DNA from: Amoebidium appalachense
Taxonomy: Eukaryota; Ichthyosporea
Length of the DNA stretch: 64,000 bases
Reading direction: 5' to 3'
Assembly: GCA_963693365.1 (NCBI GenBank)
Contig: CAVNZM010000007.1
Coordinates: 10,726,001 to 10,790,000 of the forward strand
The notes under the pieces were generated by a model. It did no database searches. It was not told the DNA's origin and worked only from the letters and a program-made list of their open reading frames with translations. Positions 1 through 12,173 of this stretch are shown here, one piece after another. Made by a program: the position numbers and the translations under genes. Numbering within the stretch: position 1 is the first letter of the stretch; the number at the start of each line of letters is the position of its first letter.

Positions 1-6
1 GGTGGC

Positions 7-824
7 ATGACACCTTGGGAGGCATGGTATGGAGAGAAGCCCGATGTTAGCCATCTACGTGTATTTGGTAGCAAGGCATTTGTCCATGTGCCGAAGGACG
101 AGCGCAGGAAGCTAGACGCCAAGAGTCGGGAGTGTAAATTCGTCGGCTACACAGGTGACAGCAAGACGTACTTGTTGTGGGACACCGAGGCGCGCAAGAC
201 TATCGTCGGGCGAGATGTGGTGATCGATGAATCATGCACCCCAAAGGCCGGTATTCCGGTGGTGCAAGATGAGCCAATGGAATTGCTGATGCATAAGCCA
301 ATCGGAAATCAGCAGAGCATGGAATCGAGGAATCCAATCAGCGTCAAGAAGCAACATTCCTTTCGGAAGCCTGCAATCGGCACTGACAGTGGATATGATT
401 CAGATGCTATCGGCGACGGCGCGGGCGAGGACAGCGGCGATTCGGACGCGGCAGGGTCAGGAGACGAGGAAGATAGTGCAGAGTTGCAGGTTGCAACCAG
501 AAGTGCCTATCCGTCTATGACTACAAGGCGCGGTGGGACCTACGGCATCAACGCAGGTGTAGTAGAGTACCGCGACAGTATCAGCATGGCAATTGAGAGT
601 GCTGATAGCAACGAGGATGACCCTGTGACACTGGAAGAAGCAATCTCCAGGCCAGCATCAAACACATCGACGTTCAGTACCACTACACCCGTGAGTGTGT
701 GGAGAATGGGGATGTAGAACTTGTGTATTGCAGCACGAACAGTAACGTGGCCGACATGTGCACCAAAGCTTTAGGGAGACTTAAGTTGGTGCAGCATCGG
801 CAGGCCATCGGCATGGCTGAGTAA
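7..824 (+). pseudogene. Ty1/copia pol remnant (integrase C-terminus joined to RNase H C-terminus)
   Basis: The first frame (7 to about 650) begins with the conserved copia integrase tail: a TPWEAWYGEKPDVSHLRVFG block, then FVGYTGDSK and a GRDVVIDES motif. An acidic low-complexity linker follows. It stops being pol-like just after the block that normally opens the RT (DPVTLEEAISRP). From about 654 a different frame encodes the end of copia RNase H (KHIDVQYHYTRE, then NVADMCTKAL) and ends at the TAA at 822-824. The RT catalytic YVDD region and most of RNase H are absent. The junction near 650 therefore combines a large deletion with a frame change. Confidence 0.85.
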
Positions 825-1187
825 GAACTACAAATAGTGTAGTGTTAATGTTCGTGTAGTAGGTGTTATATGTGTTAGTATAGTAGCATAGTTTTAGAGT
901 TGCATCTTAGGTTTAGGTTGCATGCGGTACATAGATAGAACACAGTGCAAGTGGGGGTGTCGAACAGGATAGCCATCCGGTATGCCCTGCGTTAGCGTAG
1001 CACTAGTGATCGGGAATATTCGAGATATTCGGGATAAACTGGTGGATAGGTTCACGATAGATCAGGATAGATCTAGAAGAGTCTAGAAGATTCTATTGGA
1101 GTGCTTTGATTGGTAGCGACTAGATCCATAGCGGCGGGTAGACCAATCGGGAATAGTATGTAACATTCCAGTGAGCCAGACCACAAG

Positions 1188-1196
1188 TATATAAAG
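1188..1196 (+). promoter_or_regulatory. LTR TATA box
   Basis: TATATAAAG lies about 35 bp upstream of an AATAAA within the LTR, as expected for a U3 promoter. Confidence 0.5.
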
Positions 1197-1230
1197 GTCC
1201 CGGCGGGCCAGTCAATGCAAGTCAGCAAAT

Positions 1231-1236
1231 AATAAA
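1231..1236 (+). promoter_or_regulatory. LTR polyadenylation signal
   Basis: AATAAA lies about 30 bp before the LTR end, downstream of the TATA box, and probably marks the R region of the element. Confidence 0.5.
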
Positions 1237-1967
1237 GTCTCACAGAGAAACCTCTAAGTTACAGGGGGGGAAAGGGGGGGGGGGGGGGGGGGTCGGGAGG
1301 GAGGGAGGGAGGGGGCAACTCAGTGTGTGTGCATCCCGAAAGCATGAAGCATTGTGTGCAATAAGATCCGCAGCGTTATATTGCTCTAAGTTTGCTCATG
1401 CCTTTCAAACCAAATTTGCACAATTCCCGGTATATGTGTATGTGCGTTTCAGGGTCTGATAGGGCGGACAGTCGTGGGTGGTTGGGTTCAGGTGTATTTG
1501 CATAACCCCAATGGTGCAAAGAGTAAATACAATTATAGAAAGATTTGTTTGTGTCTGTGATGTGGGTGTGACAGGGTTTTTTTGTGATGTGGGTGTGAGA
1601 AGACTTGTACCACATCAACCTCTTCGGGCCGGCACTAATTGACATGGCCGGCAGCCGGCCAGCTTTAAACAGCTCTAAACAATTGATTGCGGCTCGAAAT
1701 CGATAGAAAAGGCTCAAATAATTTGTCACGAATACCGACACGTATATGTCTTACCCACACATGTTTCTAGGTTGGCTTCGGGAAAAAGCCATTATTTCGT
1801 ATACTTGTGTATCTGTTTCTATGTTTCTGAAGTGACTATCTAGGGAAATTGCCGGTATGAGCAGGTTAATGGATGTGTGGGAGCACGAAAAAGGCGCTTT
1901 GAAAAAACCCAACTGTGTTTTCCTGAAGATTACGCTGGAATCTGAATGGCCCTAGAAACTTTGCGCC

Positions 1968-1971
<4 letters not shown>

Positions 1972-2045
<74 letters not shown>
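1972..2045. repeat. (GT)n microsatellite
   Basis: Uninterrupted GT dinucleotides, about 37 units. Confidence 0.95.
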
Positions 2046-2047
<2 letters not shown>

Positions 2048-2621
2048 TGTGTTAGCACTTAATCTATGATACCGGTGGTGGAAGTGTGGTGAATCCACAC
2101 TTCCCCAACCGTGACCAACGAGGGTAACACTCGGGGGCACAGCTATACTAGCTTTTAGTCTCGAGGGATGCATGAGCAGGAGGGCCCGGGGATGGGTAAG
2201 GATGACGCCGCGGGATGGCTGGGTGGTCTATTATGTAGCCAAGGCTATAAGTATGTAGTTACTCAAGGCCAACCTCGAGGTGTATGCATGTATTCCCTTT
2301 GGTTGGGTGGTTGCATGGGTTGTTGGGTGCATCGGGTTGGGGAAGGAGTGGGGTTGAGCGTTGGTTTTTATTATTAAAGTTCATTTTCATTTTTATTTTA
2401 TTTATTTAACTATTTATTTATTATTCAATTTATTTATTTTTTTATTTATATACATACATATATATATATATTTGGTACTGTAGTATATAGGCGTTAATCG
2501 GATACTGTCAAACTGTGTTGTAGTTAGCGTGGTTGGTGTTTGCGTGGGTGTGCCTTTCGGGCGTGGCGCGCGGCACAAGTGTTTGTACTTGTGGATTTGC
2601 TCGGTCTACACTGCTGTTGAC

Positions 2622-2659
2622 ATGTGTGTGGGTGTGGGTGGGTGGGTGGATGGGTGCGT

Positions 2660-2710
<51 letters not shown>

Positions 2711-2838
2711 GAATGGACAAGGGAGCCACGGTGTCTATGCATGTGTGTGTGTGGGTGTGGGTGGGTGGGTGGATGGGTGTGTGTGGGGGGGGGGGGGGGG
2801 GGGGGGGGAATGGAAAAGGGAGCCACGGTGTCTATGCA
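2622..2838. repeat. Two-copy tandem duplication with internal G runs
   Basis: The unit is a GTGTGGGTG/GGTGGATG stretch, then a G run, then AAGGGAGCCACGGTGTCTAT. It occurs twice; the second copy differs mainly in G-run length. Confidence 0.8.
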
Positions 2839-3261
2839 TGAAAGGGGTAAAGGCTGGGTGAGGGAAGAAGCACTGCCCTGTGGGTAATCCGGGGGAGGGG
2901 GGGGGGGGGGGGGGGGGGGGACGAAAGAGGGGAGATATGAAATGAGGCGTAGCTTAGCTCTTTCACATGTAAACCGACTCTCACATGCTGGGCAGTATCC
3001 CCAACACAAACATATCTTTTGTTTCTTTAGAAGTGAAGGTGCCCACGTGCACTCCTTTATGTAACGAGGATATCTGTATGGGGCGCACGGCACCGTTTAG
3101 CGAAAATGTGACCCCGGGCTACTGGTTCGGGGTAGGACACTACAAAAACAGAAAGAAAATATAATGCATGCACATGCACATTCTTATTGGTAACAGATCC
3201 TTCATTCGCTGCACATTCCTAAAGTAAACAGATCCTTCATTCATCACACTTTTGAAGTTAT

Positions 3262-4581
3262 TCAAAAAGGTGTCTTGCACGTAAACCTCACACTGTGCTG
3301 TGCACTGCTGCCCTTCTGGGCCACTACCCTGCAGGCATAGTCTATGGACGTACCCTCATCCACCACCTGCCACGGGCCCAAAACCTCAGCCAAGGGCCTG
3401 CCACGTATGACGTCACCTATGGGCACAGTCCAATCCAGGTCGTCCACAGGTGCCGGTGCCACGTGGGTGGTGTCTTCTCGTGTTTGGACATTGTCCTTTC
3501 CTTTTTTGGCGTATCTGGGGGGGCCATATGGGGTGGGGTCGAGGCGTCTTTGCAGGGCATTAAGGTGGTGGAAGTGGTCGTTAAGGGTCAAGTCACGTGC
3601 ATGCAGCAGCAGTCGGGGCACAGGGCCCACCCCCCCAGCAGGCAGGTGCAGGCAGCTCTGCAGGTGCGGTCTGTGGCCCCCAGAGAGTGCCGTGGTGTCT
3701 GCCTCCCAGGCCACCTGCCTGGCCACATACTCCTTCACTGCCTGTGCCCCCTCCCCCTGCACGGTGGCTGCATATGCGCTCAGCTCGTGCACTAGGGGCC
3801 TAGCTGCCAGGCCACTGTGACCGTAGAAGCTATCGCCCACTATGGGGCAGCCCAGGCCGTGAGGGGGCGGTAGGGCGCAGTGCACCCGCAGTTGGTGAGT
3901 CTTGCCCGTGTGCGGCCGCAGCAGCAGCCGGGCCGCCCCCTGGCCCCTCTCCAAAACGTGCCACTCCGTCACACACGCCTTGCTGCCCCCAGGGTCGGCC
4001 ACACGCACAAGAGGCACACCCTGTGCGCGGCCTATGGGCGTCGAAATGAGCCCCGTGTCGTGGGTGAGCACGGAGGACCCCCTGGCCTCTGCCCAGCGCG
4101 TGTCCACCACGGCCTCATAAGTCTTTGCTATGCGCCGGGCTGCAAGGTCCTGCATCAGCGACCGCTGCACGGGGAAGGTCCATGCAAACAGCAGCAGCCC
4201 AGACGTGCCCTCGTCCAGCCGGTGCACAACATGGGGCGTCAGCAGGGTGTTGCCCTGCAAAGTGCTGGGGTCTTGCATGGTGAAGGGCAGGCGGCCATGT
4301 TTCAGTGCATGCTTCCAGTACTCCCTGTCGGGCACGTGCGGCCTGTCCGCCTGCTCGGCCTCGAACGCTAGGGCCTGGGCTGTGGCCTCAAACACGGGGG
4401 CACGCTGCTGCCAGGCCGCCACCGCCTGTGGGTTTGCGAGGGCATATGCGGCAAGTATTGTTGCTGCGTTACGCAAAACATTGGCTCCCTTTCGGCCTGG
4501 CACAGACAGCAGACGGGCGGGCTTGTTGACCACACACAGCGCAGCGTCAGCATAGACTATGTGCAGTGCCCCCGCAGCCAT
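3262..4581 (-). CDS. RluA-family RNA pseudouridine synthase
   Basis: A single 439-residue frame with no sign of an intron, unlike its neighbours. The RluA catalytic motif HRLDEGTSGLLLF is present with the catalytic aspartate at about residue 123. Downstream lies the conserved PHTGKTHQLRVH block (about 223-234) and a PIVGDSFYG stretch, both typical of the pseudouridine synthase 2 fold. The N-terminal IVYADAALCVVNKPA block matches the usual entry into the domain. The enzyme would isomerise uridine to pseudouridine in rRNA or tRNA; the substrate and compartment cannot be read from the sequence. The C-terminal ~120 residues (from about 320) are not recognised. The first ATG is used because the domain starts within ten residues. 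Lack of introns could mean retroposition or bacterial/organellar ancestry. Confidence 0.9.
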   Translation of the reverse strand: MAAGALHIVYADAALCVVNKPARLLSVPGRKGANVLRNAATILAAYALANPQAVAAWQQRAPVFEATAQALAFEAEQADRPHVPDREYWKHALKHGRLPFTMQDPSTLQGNTLLTPHVVHRLDEGTSGLLLFAWTFPVQRSLMQDLAARRIAKTYEAVVDTRWAEARGSSVLTHDTGLISTPIGRAQGVPLVRVADPGGSKACVTEWHVLERGQGAARLLLRPHTGKTHQLRVHCALPPPHGLGCPIVGDSFYGHSGLAARPLVHELSAYAATVQGEGAQAVKEYVARQVAWEADTTALSGGHRPHLQSCLHLPAGGVGPVPRLLLHARDLTLNDHFHHLNALQRRLDPTPYGPPRYAKKGKDNVQTREDTTHVAPAPVDDLDWTVPIGDVIRGRPLAEVLGPWQVVDEGTSIDYACRVVAQKGSSAQHSVRFTCKTPF

Positions 4582-6619
4582 CGAGTGCCTCAGCCCCTAC
4601 GGGCGCCGTCTGTGACTGTGCTGGGTGAGGGCTAGTGACGGCCTGAAAACAACGGGACGGCTTAATGGGAACCAGTGGAAATGCACAAAGTCGAGGAGTT
4701 GAAGTGCATCCCCCGAGGCCCTAGGTGTACTACGCACTAGCTCAGTGGTGTGTCGTGCAAGCAGCGCTGTCCGGGGGGTCCGAGCTGGGCTGCTACAGTG
4801 CTCAGTTGCTGGTCAAGACCGTGCCACGGGTACTCTCTCGGTAACAGTTTGTGAAACCCATTTCTGACCTCACACCCTCCTGTACACGGAAGTGCTGCTA
4901 GTGCTTGTCGTTTTCAGTTCTGAGGCTGCGGCATTGGATGTCGTTCTGGCAGCTCGCCAAGTCCAGACTCCAGCTGTCCAGAGTCTCAGCTCAGCTGACG
5001 CACCGGTAGCCTAGCCTACGGTAACCTAGCAAAGGTTGTGGGACTGCCGTTGGCAGCTGGGTCAGCCTGGGTGCCACCTACTGTACACATTCAAAGGTAC
5101 ACAGCTCACACGTGTGTGCTGAGCCGGCTCGCGGAGTCGCGAGCCTCCAGGGCCGCGTGCAGATGACCAATGATTTCTGACCAATCATCACCATATATGG
5201 GTGAACACGATGCGCTCTAAGCGAATCATGTTAGATGTGCTTGTGAATAGTTTTAGCAAGTAGCCAATCAAATGGTGTTTTTGCACAACATGAGGCAGAT
5301 CATATCTACACAACATGGCATCGAAAGCCTGATTAGACTCTTGACGCATATAGGTACACATGTTTGTTGCAATGCGTAATAGATACGAAAATTCATAATA
5401 AGTTAATAAGAGAAGTTTTTGCTATGCACTACTGTAACCTCTTAGCATCAATGCGTAGACTCCGTAGACCATGAGTCGTCCAGGTCTTGTCCGGGTCGTC
5501 CCCGCTGCTGCGCTGCAGCTGTCAGCCTGTTGGCTGTGGCACTGTGCCACTGGCTGCCAGCTGGCAATGATTGTGAGCATTCATCTAGCCAATCATTCAC
5601 TTTCCTTGCACACTCCCCCTAGTACTAATCTCGATCAATTACGTAGCTGGTGAGTTGGCCTTTTGTTGGTTTCTCCATAAAGCTGTCACTCTGTGCTTTG
5701 TTTATTGTTTTTTGGCCCGCTTATCTACGTATATAGTGGTCCGCAGGCTGAGGTCATTTAATTGGCGACGTTGGCCAGTGGCCCATTCAGCCAGTGGTTA
5801 GTGCATGTGGGCACGCACTGTACCTGGAGTCTACCAAAGCCTCGGTTTTTAAGAACCCCCTGCCTTGGACACTCAACTTTACAGTTTTTGTATGCGCTCG
5901 CTAACTCGGAAAGTTTTGTTTCGTTCTTGCCTCCTACTGGTTTTTAAATATCCCGTGCAATTATCCCTTTACTGGATGAGTAATACAGCCACTGAAGAAG
6001 AAGAAAAAGCTTTTTTGGCTCGGCATATTCAATTTCTGAACTTCCGCGTGTTCAAAAATTAAGTTGAAAAAGCTCACGAAGTTTACATTTTCAATTTGCT
6101 TCGGAAAAACTCGTCCGCAATATCTGTAACATCAGGTTTGTTTGTTTTAACAAAAAATAATTCAATACATGAAGCCATATTAAAAATGTCGAAGAAACCT
6201 TTTCACTAAATTGGCTCCCATCAATATGAGCTCTGCGGCTGCTCGGGTTGACCTACTCGTAGGTTTAGGGGGTCGTTCATGTGGTGCGTGGCGTGACTAT
6301 CAGAGCACACGACAGTAGTAGCCTTTGTATGTATCAGTTTTGTGCAACTCACACCAATACGCAGTAAGATACGCAGTATTCAGTCACTTGCAATTGAGCT
6401 CAACGGATGGCGACTTCACGTAGTGTTTATGTCGGACTTCCTTTACAACAGACTCTCGCGTTGGTGTGTCTGCACCCTCTCCGCCTGCCGCTTGGTGCTT
6501 ACATGATAGGGAGCCTCTTCGCTGTTTAGCTGGTCACAACCACCGCCTCTGCCCATCTCGCCTCACCTCCACCCTCGTTACACCTGCGCGACCCTAGTAG
6601 AGTACCACCAGTCCACAAC
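4582..6619. other. Divergent intergenic region
   Basis: About 2 kb of unique, repeat-poor sequence between the start of the RluA-type gene and the start of the DUF4436-like gene. It presumably holds both promoters. Small frames at 5471-5653 and 5762-6062 show no recognisable protein features. No tRNA or structured RNA was recognised. Confidence 0.5.
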
Positions 6620-8432
6620 ATGGCTGGTGGGGTTGTGTCGCAGGCGAAGCTGCGGCTACGCCGTACGCCCTGCTTCAGCCGCCTGGGGTTCCTCGTGACC
6701 CTCCTGGCCGTGCTGGTGTGCATCATAGTGCCCGTATATGTGGCCTGGTATAAGGGGGGCGAGCCAGACCTCAACGCTTACGTCGAGTTCACGTACTCCA
6801 CTGGGAAGCAGCCTGTGGGGCTCACTCGTGATGACGGCGTAGCCATGTACGTGTACTTGACTAACTTGGACCAGGCAAAGAACAGCTTCAGCATACGCTG
6901 CGACTTTCTGCACATCGGCGAAAAATCTTGCTGATGAAAGTCTGGTGTTCAACTTCAACGACGCAGCCTACAAGAAGCCTAATGGATCGAGCTCGCTCAC
7001 CCCGTTTGACGGCACTTACTATTTCGTCTCGGTAGGGCTTCCCAGCTGAGTGTACTTTAAGCAGCGCTCGTGCTTATCACTATCCCCCTAGATTCATCGT
7101 GTTTTCATTCTTCAACCTTTGGTTTTTGTTTTCGTTTTGCCACGTGGAGTAGGTTTTTCCGCACTGTAGCTTTTACCGGTTGGTTGTAAGTATTTTTATT
7201 GGCTCCCATTTCAGGGCCAAATCCGAGGCTTTCATTACCCCACCCTTTTCTGCCCCCCCCCCCCCCCCCTCCCCTCTCCCTCCCCCTCTTCCACCCCATA
7301 CCCCCCCCCCCTCCACCCTCTCTACCCCCCACTTGCCTATCCACCGGTGACTCACCTTGCAGGTCTCGAGTCAGTTTTTCTAAAGCACCCAAACGTTGAG
7401 CGTGCATGTCCTTGTAAAATCCACTAAAGTCATAGCCTATTTCTGTTCTCACCATATATGTAACTGTCCCTAAGTTAACACTAGACAACGAGTTGGGCTG
7501 CTCCGTTTCCCCCTCTCCTCCTCCTCCCCCGGCACCCCTTTCTCGGCCTCTTCCCGTTCCCCTTCTTCCCGCAGCCGCTCCCATGCCTGCATGCCTAGCC
7601 TACCTGTAGCCGTTATCAGTAGACTTTAGGGTTAGTGTTTGCCCCAATCACGGAGGTTCGTTATTAAATAGCTGTTTAACTGGGTATATGTATATACCTT
7701 GCTCACCCATAACCCTGTCTCTTTCCCCCGCAGGGAGACATGTATCGCTACCCGTTTGACCACTACGAGGGTGGCATCTACATATCAGCCGAGTTTGCCA
7801 ACGAAACGGAAGTTCCCTTCAACCTGTTCTTTGTGAGTGCCTTCAGTGGCTTTGACGTCACGTCCTCTTATAGTTTCTACAACCCCCCTGCCAACACCAC
7901 CACCTCCTCCTCAGCCGAGGATGCAGGCACAGACGCCCGCACACTTTATGTGTCTGCAAAACGCAGCGCCACGACGCTTGGGTTCTCGCTGTTTGCCATG
8001 ATTGTCATGTGGGTCATCAGCATCAGCTTTGCCATGGTGGTCTTTGATGTCTTCTTCCGCCATAGAAACCCAGAGCCCCCAATCCTCGGCGCATGCGTCT
8101 CTATGGTAACACCCCCCCCCTCCCCCCCCCCCCCCCCCCCCCCCCCAAAAAAAAGAAAAAAAGATAAAGAATAAGAAGCCGGGAAGAAAGACAGCGTGCC
8201 TGCACCGCATTGCGCTTGGCTACGAACGGTAAACCTTTTGAGCGATATATAACAAATACATCGAGCTTTTGAGGGTCTTAATGTATTTTTCGGAGCTTTC
8301 TATCAAAAATTCGGCCATTTCCTCGCTCAACTCGTCTTCAAATTGTTGTTCAGGACTTGTCTACTAGTTAGAGAACTCGGAGTTTTATACCAGTCTGGCC
8401 ATAGCCTCGACTGAACCCTGCCGCTTCCCCCC

Positions 8433-8496
<64 letters not shown>

Positions 8497-9071
8497 TCCT
8501 CCTCAAAGAAAAAGGGGGGAGCGGTGGGGGGAAGGTTGGGTGGGGGGGGGGGGGGGGGGGGGGGGGGAGGTGAGGGGGAGGAGAATGCTCAGCTCTTCCA
8601 CAACCCGCACTATCGCACTCACCAAGCGCTTCCCCCCCCCCCCCCCCCCCCCACAAAAAAAAAAAAAAAAAAAACACTTTACGCCTACCCACGCACCCGA
8701 GCATTTACCGGCCCCTTGCTCCTGTGGAACACATGTTCAGCTCCCTGCTCCCCTTCCCAACTCACTGTTGTCTGACCAAGCATACCCACACCCAGATCTT
8801 TGCCCTGCCAGCCCTCCGCAATGCCCAGCCAAATGTGCCGCCCGTGGGCTGTGCTGCGGACCTTCTCTCTTTCATCTGGTGCATCTTCATTGTGGTGTGC
8901 ACGGCATGCTCCATGATCATTATGTATGTTAGCAGGTGGAAGCCCCCTGCACCTCCTGCACCCCAGGCCCCCCCTACGCAAGCGGGTGCCCAGGATAAGA
9001 GGGGCACGGCGGGGGATATTGTTGTGCCCATGTCGATGGGTGTGTTGGATACGGCTAACAGCACGAAGTAA
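6620..9071 (+). CDS. DUF4436-like multi-pass membrane protein (3 exons)
   Basis: Exons 6620-7031, 7734-8105 and 8796-9071 join in phase 0 through GT-AG introns to give about 352 residues. There is a membrane segment near the N-terminus (about 22-44), an extracytoplasmic-looking middle with MYRYPFDHYEGG, then a second helix (about 218-243) and a third (about 284-306). The third helix follows an ALPALRNAQPNVPPVG block. The PFDxY box and the PALRNAQP..PPxG box before the last helix are the signatures I associate with DUF4436 proteins of fungi, bacteria and protists; function is unknown. Exon 1 is interrupted: an A5 run at 6921-6925 puts a TGA in frame, while the next frame continues smoothly to the donor at 7032. 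One A fewer restores family-like sequence. Intron 1 contains C-rich tracts; intron 2 begins GTAACA followed by a long C run. Confidence 0.75.
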
Positions 9072-9357
9072 ATGCTGGGATAGAACTTGTAGTATGGTCA
9101 CATCACCACCATGCATATGTGACACATAACACAGGGATGCATGTACAAACAGATGCATGCACCCACACACCAAATGTGCTTTGCCCGGACGTGGCGCGCA
9201 TATACATCCATGAAACACCCTTACAGGGGTAGGAGACAGATAGTGAAGTAGTGTATATATGTTTTTTATTTGTGGAGAGAAGATTAGTAGGTGGTCTTGT
9301 ATAAGCAGTTCGCTGTATTGTAGAGGTTAGTGATCATTTGTGTGAGTCTCGGTTGTC

Positions 9358-9363
9358 AATAAA
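9358..9363 (+). promoter_or_regulatory. Polyadenylation signal of the DUF4436-like gene
   Basis: AATAAA about 290 bp after the stop codon on the coding strand. Confidence 0.45.
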
Positions 9364-9619
9364 ATAATTAAGTGTAGAGAGACTAGGTACAGAAATGTCG
9401 TGGGGATATGGGATATGTAACTTAGTGTAAGACTAATTAATGTACACCTGTTCTATGCTGTAAATGAGGAGGTCGTACGTAAGGCATCAAAGAAGAATAC
9501 GATGATTGTTTTATCCGATGATCTGGATATATTTCGAATTTTCTGTATGAAGGACGTGGTGTTGGTGATGACTTGAATGTGTTGGGAGCTGGGAAAGCAA
9601 CCCCCCCCAGCACACGTGT

Positions 9620-9623
<4 letters not shown>

Positions 9624-9669
<46 letters not shown>
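9624..9669. repeat. (CA)n microsatellite
   Basis: Uninterrupted CA dinucleotides after a short ACGTGTAC spacer. Confidence 0.95.
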
Positions 9670-9671
<2 letters not shown>

Positions 9672-10597
9672 CTCCCCCTCCACCAGCATCACAAACAACA
9701 ACAAGCTGCACACTAGATTTCTGAAAAAACCCTCCACATGCATCTCATGACCCCCTCCCCAATCATATGGCACCACCACCACCAACCCTTGCAGGTCCAA
9801 TATTGATCCCCAAGCCAGGGCCTGCACCCCTGCTTTTGGGACCATATCTATCGCGATGCATACATGAGGCTCAGTTGAAGTATACCGAGTCGAATACTAA
9901 TCCGATAGCCCTTTGTAGTTCTGAATTTGTTTGAGGTGTAATCATTGGCACGCACGCGTCCAGCTCTAGCTCTTGCACATTCAGAGCCCACCCCTCTCCC
10001 CACCCCCCCCGGCCCCCCCCCATCCCGGCCCTAAAAACCCCAAAATACTAAATTTCTACTTCCAACACATCGTTCCTTCTCGAGTTACAGTAGTACAAGC
10101 AGAATGCCATCGGATCCCTTATGTGTTAGAGAGCTCACCTTGCCCAGGTAGTCTAGCCCCGCCCCTGGATTCTAGCTTGAAGTTCAGTCCGCCGCGGCCG
10201 GCGGATCCCTCGCGGCCAACTTTTCAGTTGACTGTACATAGCTTGAGGGATACCTGTGAATTTGCACAGCATGTGACGGCTAGAAACCTTTTGTGTGTGA
10301 TTTGATTATCCGTGTGAGTGCGTGTGTGCATGTGTGTCTACAGACGCTGTCTGCTTGTGTGAGTGGGGTGCACGTCACTTATAAGGCTTCCCCATGATGC
10401 AATGAGTGGGTATCGTGATGCACACCGTGGTGGACTCCCGTGTAGTTGGCTATGGCCGGGTACGTGGCCCGGGGATGGGCCCCGGGGTGGGTGGGTGTTA
10501 GGTCGTGTGTGTGTGTATACACGGTGTTTGTGGTGGTGGTGCAGCGGTGGTGGCCGGTGGTGCACGTGGTGGTGGTGGTGATGATGGGGGAGGGGAT

Positions 10598-10648
<51 letters not shown>

Positions 10649-11004
10649 AAATATACCCGTAGTGCATCCTGTCCACATCATCTGCAATATGCATTCTAAC
10701 ATATTGAACGTGCGGATCCACTCTGGCCAAACATAGCCTGGCCCATATAGTGACTTGGAAATTGGGGTGGGATATTGATGCATATAATTTATTATATTAT
10801 ATGCCGGAGGTTCGGTGCTGACTTTTCACATTTGAGGTGAAGGCCATGGTCACAACAACAATATCAATGACATGAACGCTTAATGATTCCCCCCCCCCCC
10901 CCCCCCAGATTTCTGCGACCAGCGATACTTGGGGTCTAACCACGCGGAAATATCGAGCAATGGCATTTAATATCAGCTCCCATTTCAGCTGATTATATAA
11001 ATGA

Positions 11005-11010
11005 TTTATT
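11005..11010 (-). promoter_or_regulatory. Candidate polyadenylation signal of the ACADSB-like gene
   Basis: TTTATT on the + strand reads AATAAA on the coding strand, about 360 bp after the stop. A second one lies near 10788. Confidence 0.35.
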
Positions 11011-11373
11011 ATTGGTACGTATTTGCTGGCACTGTGTGTTTGTACCACAGTCCGTGGAAACATGACTTGTGACCGGGGACCATATTACTCAAAAAAAAAC
11101 AAAAAAAAAAAAAACACTTGAACAGTACAAACAGTTACTGCCTTCACTGAGTGATGCTATATATGTACACAAGGAACTAAAAATAGGCCTTCCAATCGGC
11201 CTTATCTCACAAGCCTATCACCATATGGAATGGGTGTCTTCACCGACTGCATGCTATAAGTGGGCCTACACCCCCCCATAAGGCTTAACCCCGCTCTACC
11301 CTACCTGAGGCCACCTAACCCCAATGGGGACCATAACCCACCCACCTACACCCATTAACCCCTACCTACCAAT

Positions 11374-12084
11374 CTACTGGTATGTTGCGTCCATCATCTT
11401 TGCAATTGTTGTGAGCTGGATGTTTGATGTGCCCTCGTAGATGGAGCCGATCTTGCTGTCCCGGTAGAACTTCTCGGTCGGGCACTCATTGGTTGCTCCC
11501 AGCCCGCCGGTCCAGTCGATGCAGGCAGATGCTGCCCTCTCGGCAATCTGCAGCAAAAAAAAAAAGAATGGCCAGGGTGTGAGGGTAGCACACTGCATGT
11601 GCCGTGTGTATGTGCATGAATTAGACACAGGGACAGTGCATTGGCGGGGGCAGGGGGTTAGATAGAGAGTTGCACAATCCAACGTACAAATATACTGGCA
11701 ATGAACCCAACTATACATAAAGGGTATGCTATACTGTCTTTCATTTTTCTCTCTCTTTCCTTTCTCTCTCTATACCCTGTATAAAAGGAGGAACACACAC
11801 AGGGCTTTTTCTTTCGTTTCTCTCTATATACTCCCTATATACGGAGAAAAACACACAGGGGTTTCCTTTCCTTTTGCTCTCTATACTTCCTATAAAAGGA
11901 GGAACACACACAGGATTTTTCCTTTCCTATATCTCTTTCACCCACCTGTGAACTGTAGAGCTTAGCCATAGCTGCCTGCATGACGAAGGGCTGGTTGGCC
12001 TCCCTCAGCCGGGCAGCATTGTAGACCAGAAGCTTGGCTGCTTCAATCTCGGCCTCAATCTCAAGAAGTGCCGCACGGTTGGCC

Positions 12085-12173
<89 letters not shown>

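Larger units (their letters stand above)
1..1263 (+). mobile_element. Ty1/copia LTR retrotransposon, 3' part, internally deleted
   Basis: The left edge of the window cuts this element. What remains is a pol fragment (7-824), a non-coding spacer, a G-rich polypurine tract at about 950-957 and a 3' LTR (958-1263) that starts TGT and ends ACA. The order integrase, RT, RNase H, PPT, LTR is that of Ty1/copia elements. The RT and most of RNase H are missing, so this copy cannot be autonomous. The 5' LTR lies outside the window, so target-site duplication and LTR-LTR divergence cannot be checked. Confidence 0.85.
958..1263 (+). repeat. 3' LTR of the copia element
   Basis: The roughly 306 bp LTR begins TGTCGAACAG directly after the GTGGGGG polypurine tract and ends TTACA before a long G-rich stretch. 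It carries a TATA-like box (TATATAAAG, 1188-1196) and an AATAAA signal (1231-1236), in the right order and spacing for a U3-R-U5 layout. Boundaries rest on the TG...CA ends and on the PPT. Confidence 0.75.
1264..3261. other. Intergenic, low-complexity
   Basis: No gene is supported here. The stretch holds a G-rich run (1264-1312), unique sequence to about 1960, a (GT)n tract (1972-2045), an AT-rich TATTTATT stretch (about 2380-2475), two tandem copies of a GTGGGTGG-G-run unit (2622-2838) and another G run (about 2895-2920). Open frames in 2168-3093 are translations of GT, G and C runs. Confidence 0.7.
9072..11373. other. Convergent intergenic region with simple repeats
   Basis: Lies between the 3' ends of the DUF4436-like and ACADSB-like genes. 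It contains a (CA)n tract (9624-9669), GGT-rich sequence and a G run (about 10599-10647), and a C run at about 10890. Frames at 10338-10783 are repeat translations. Confidence 0.6.
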
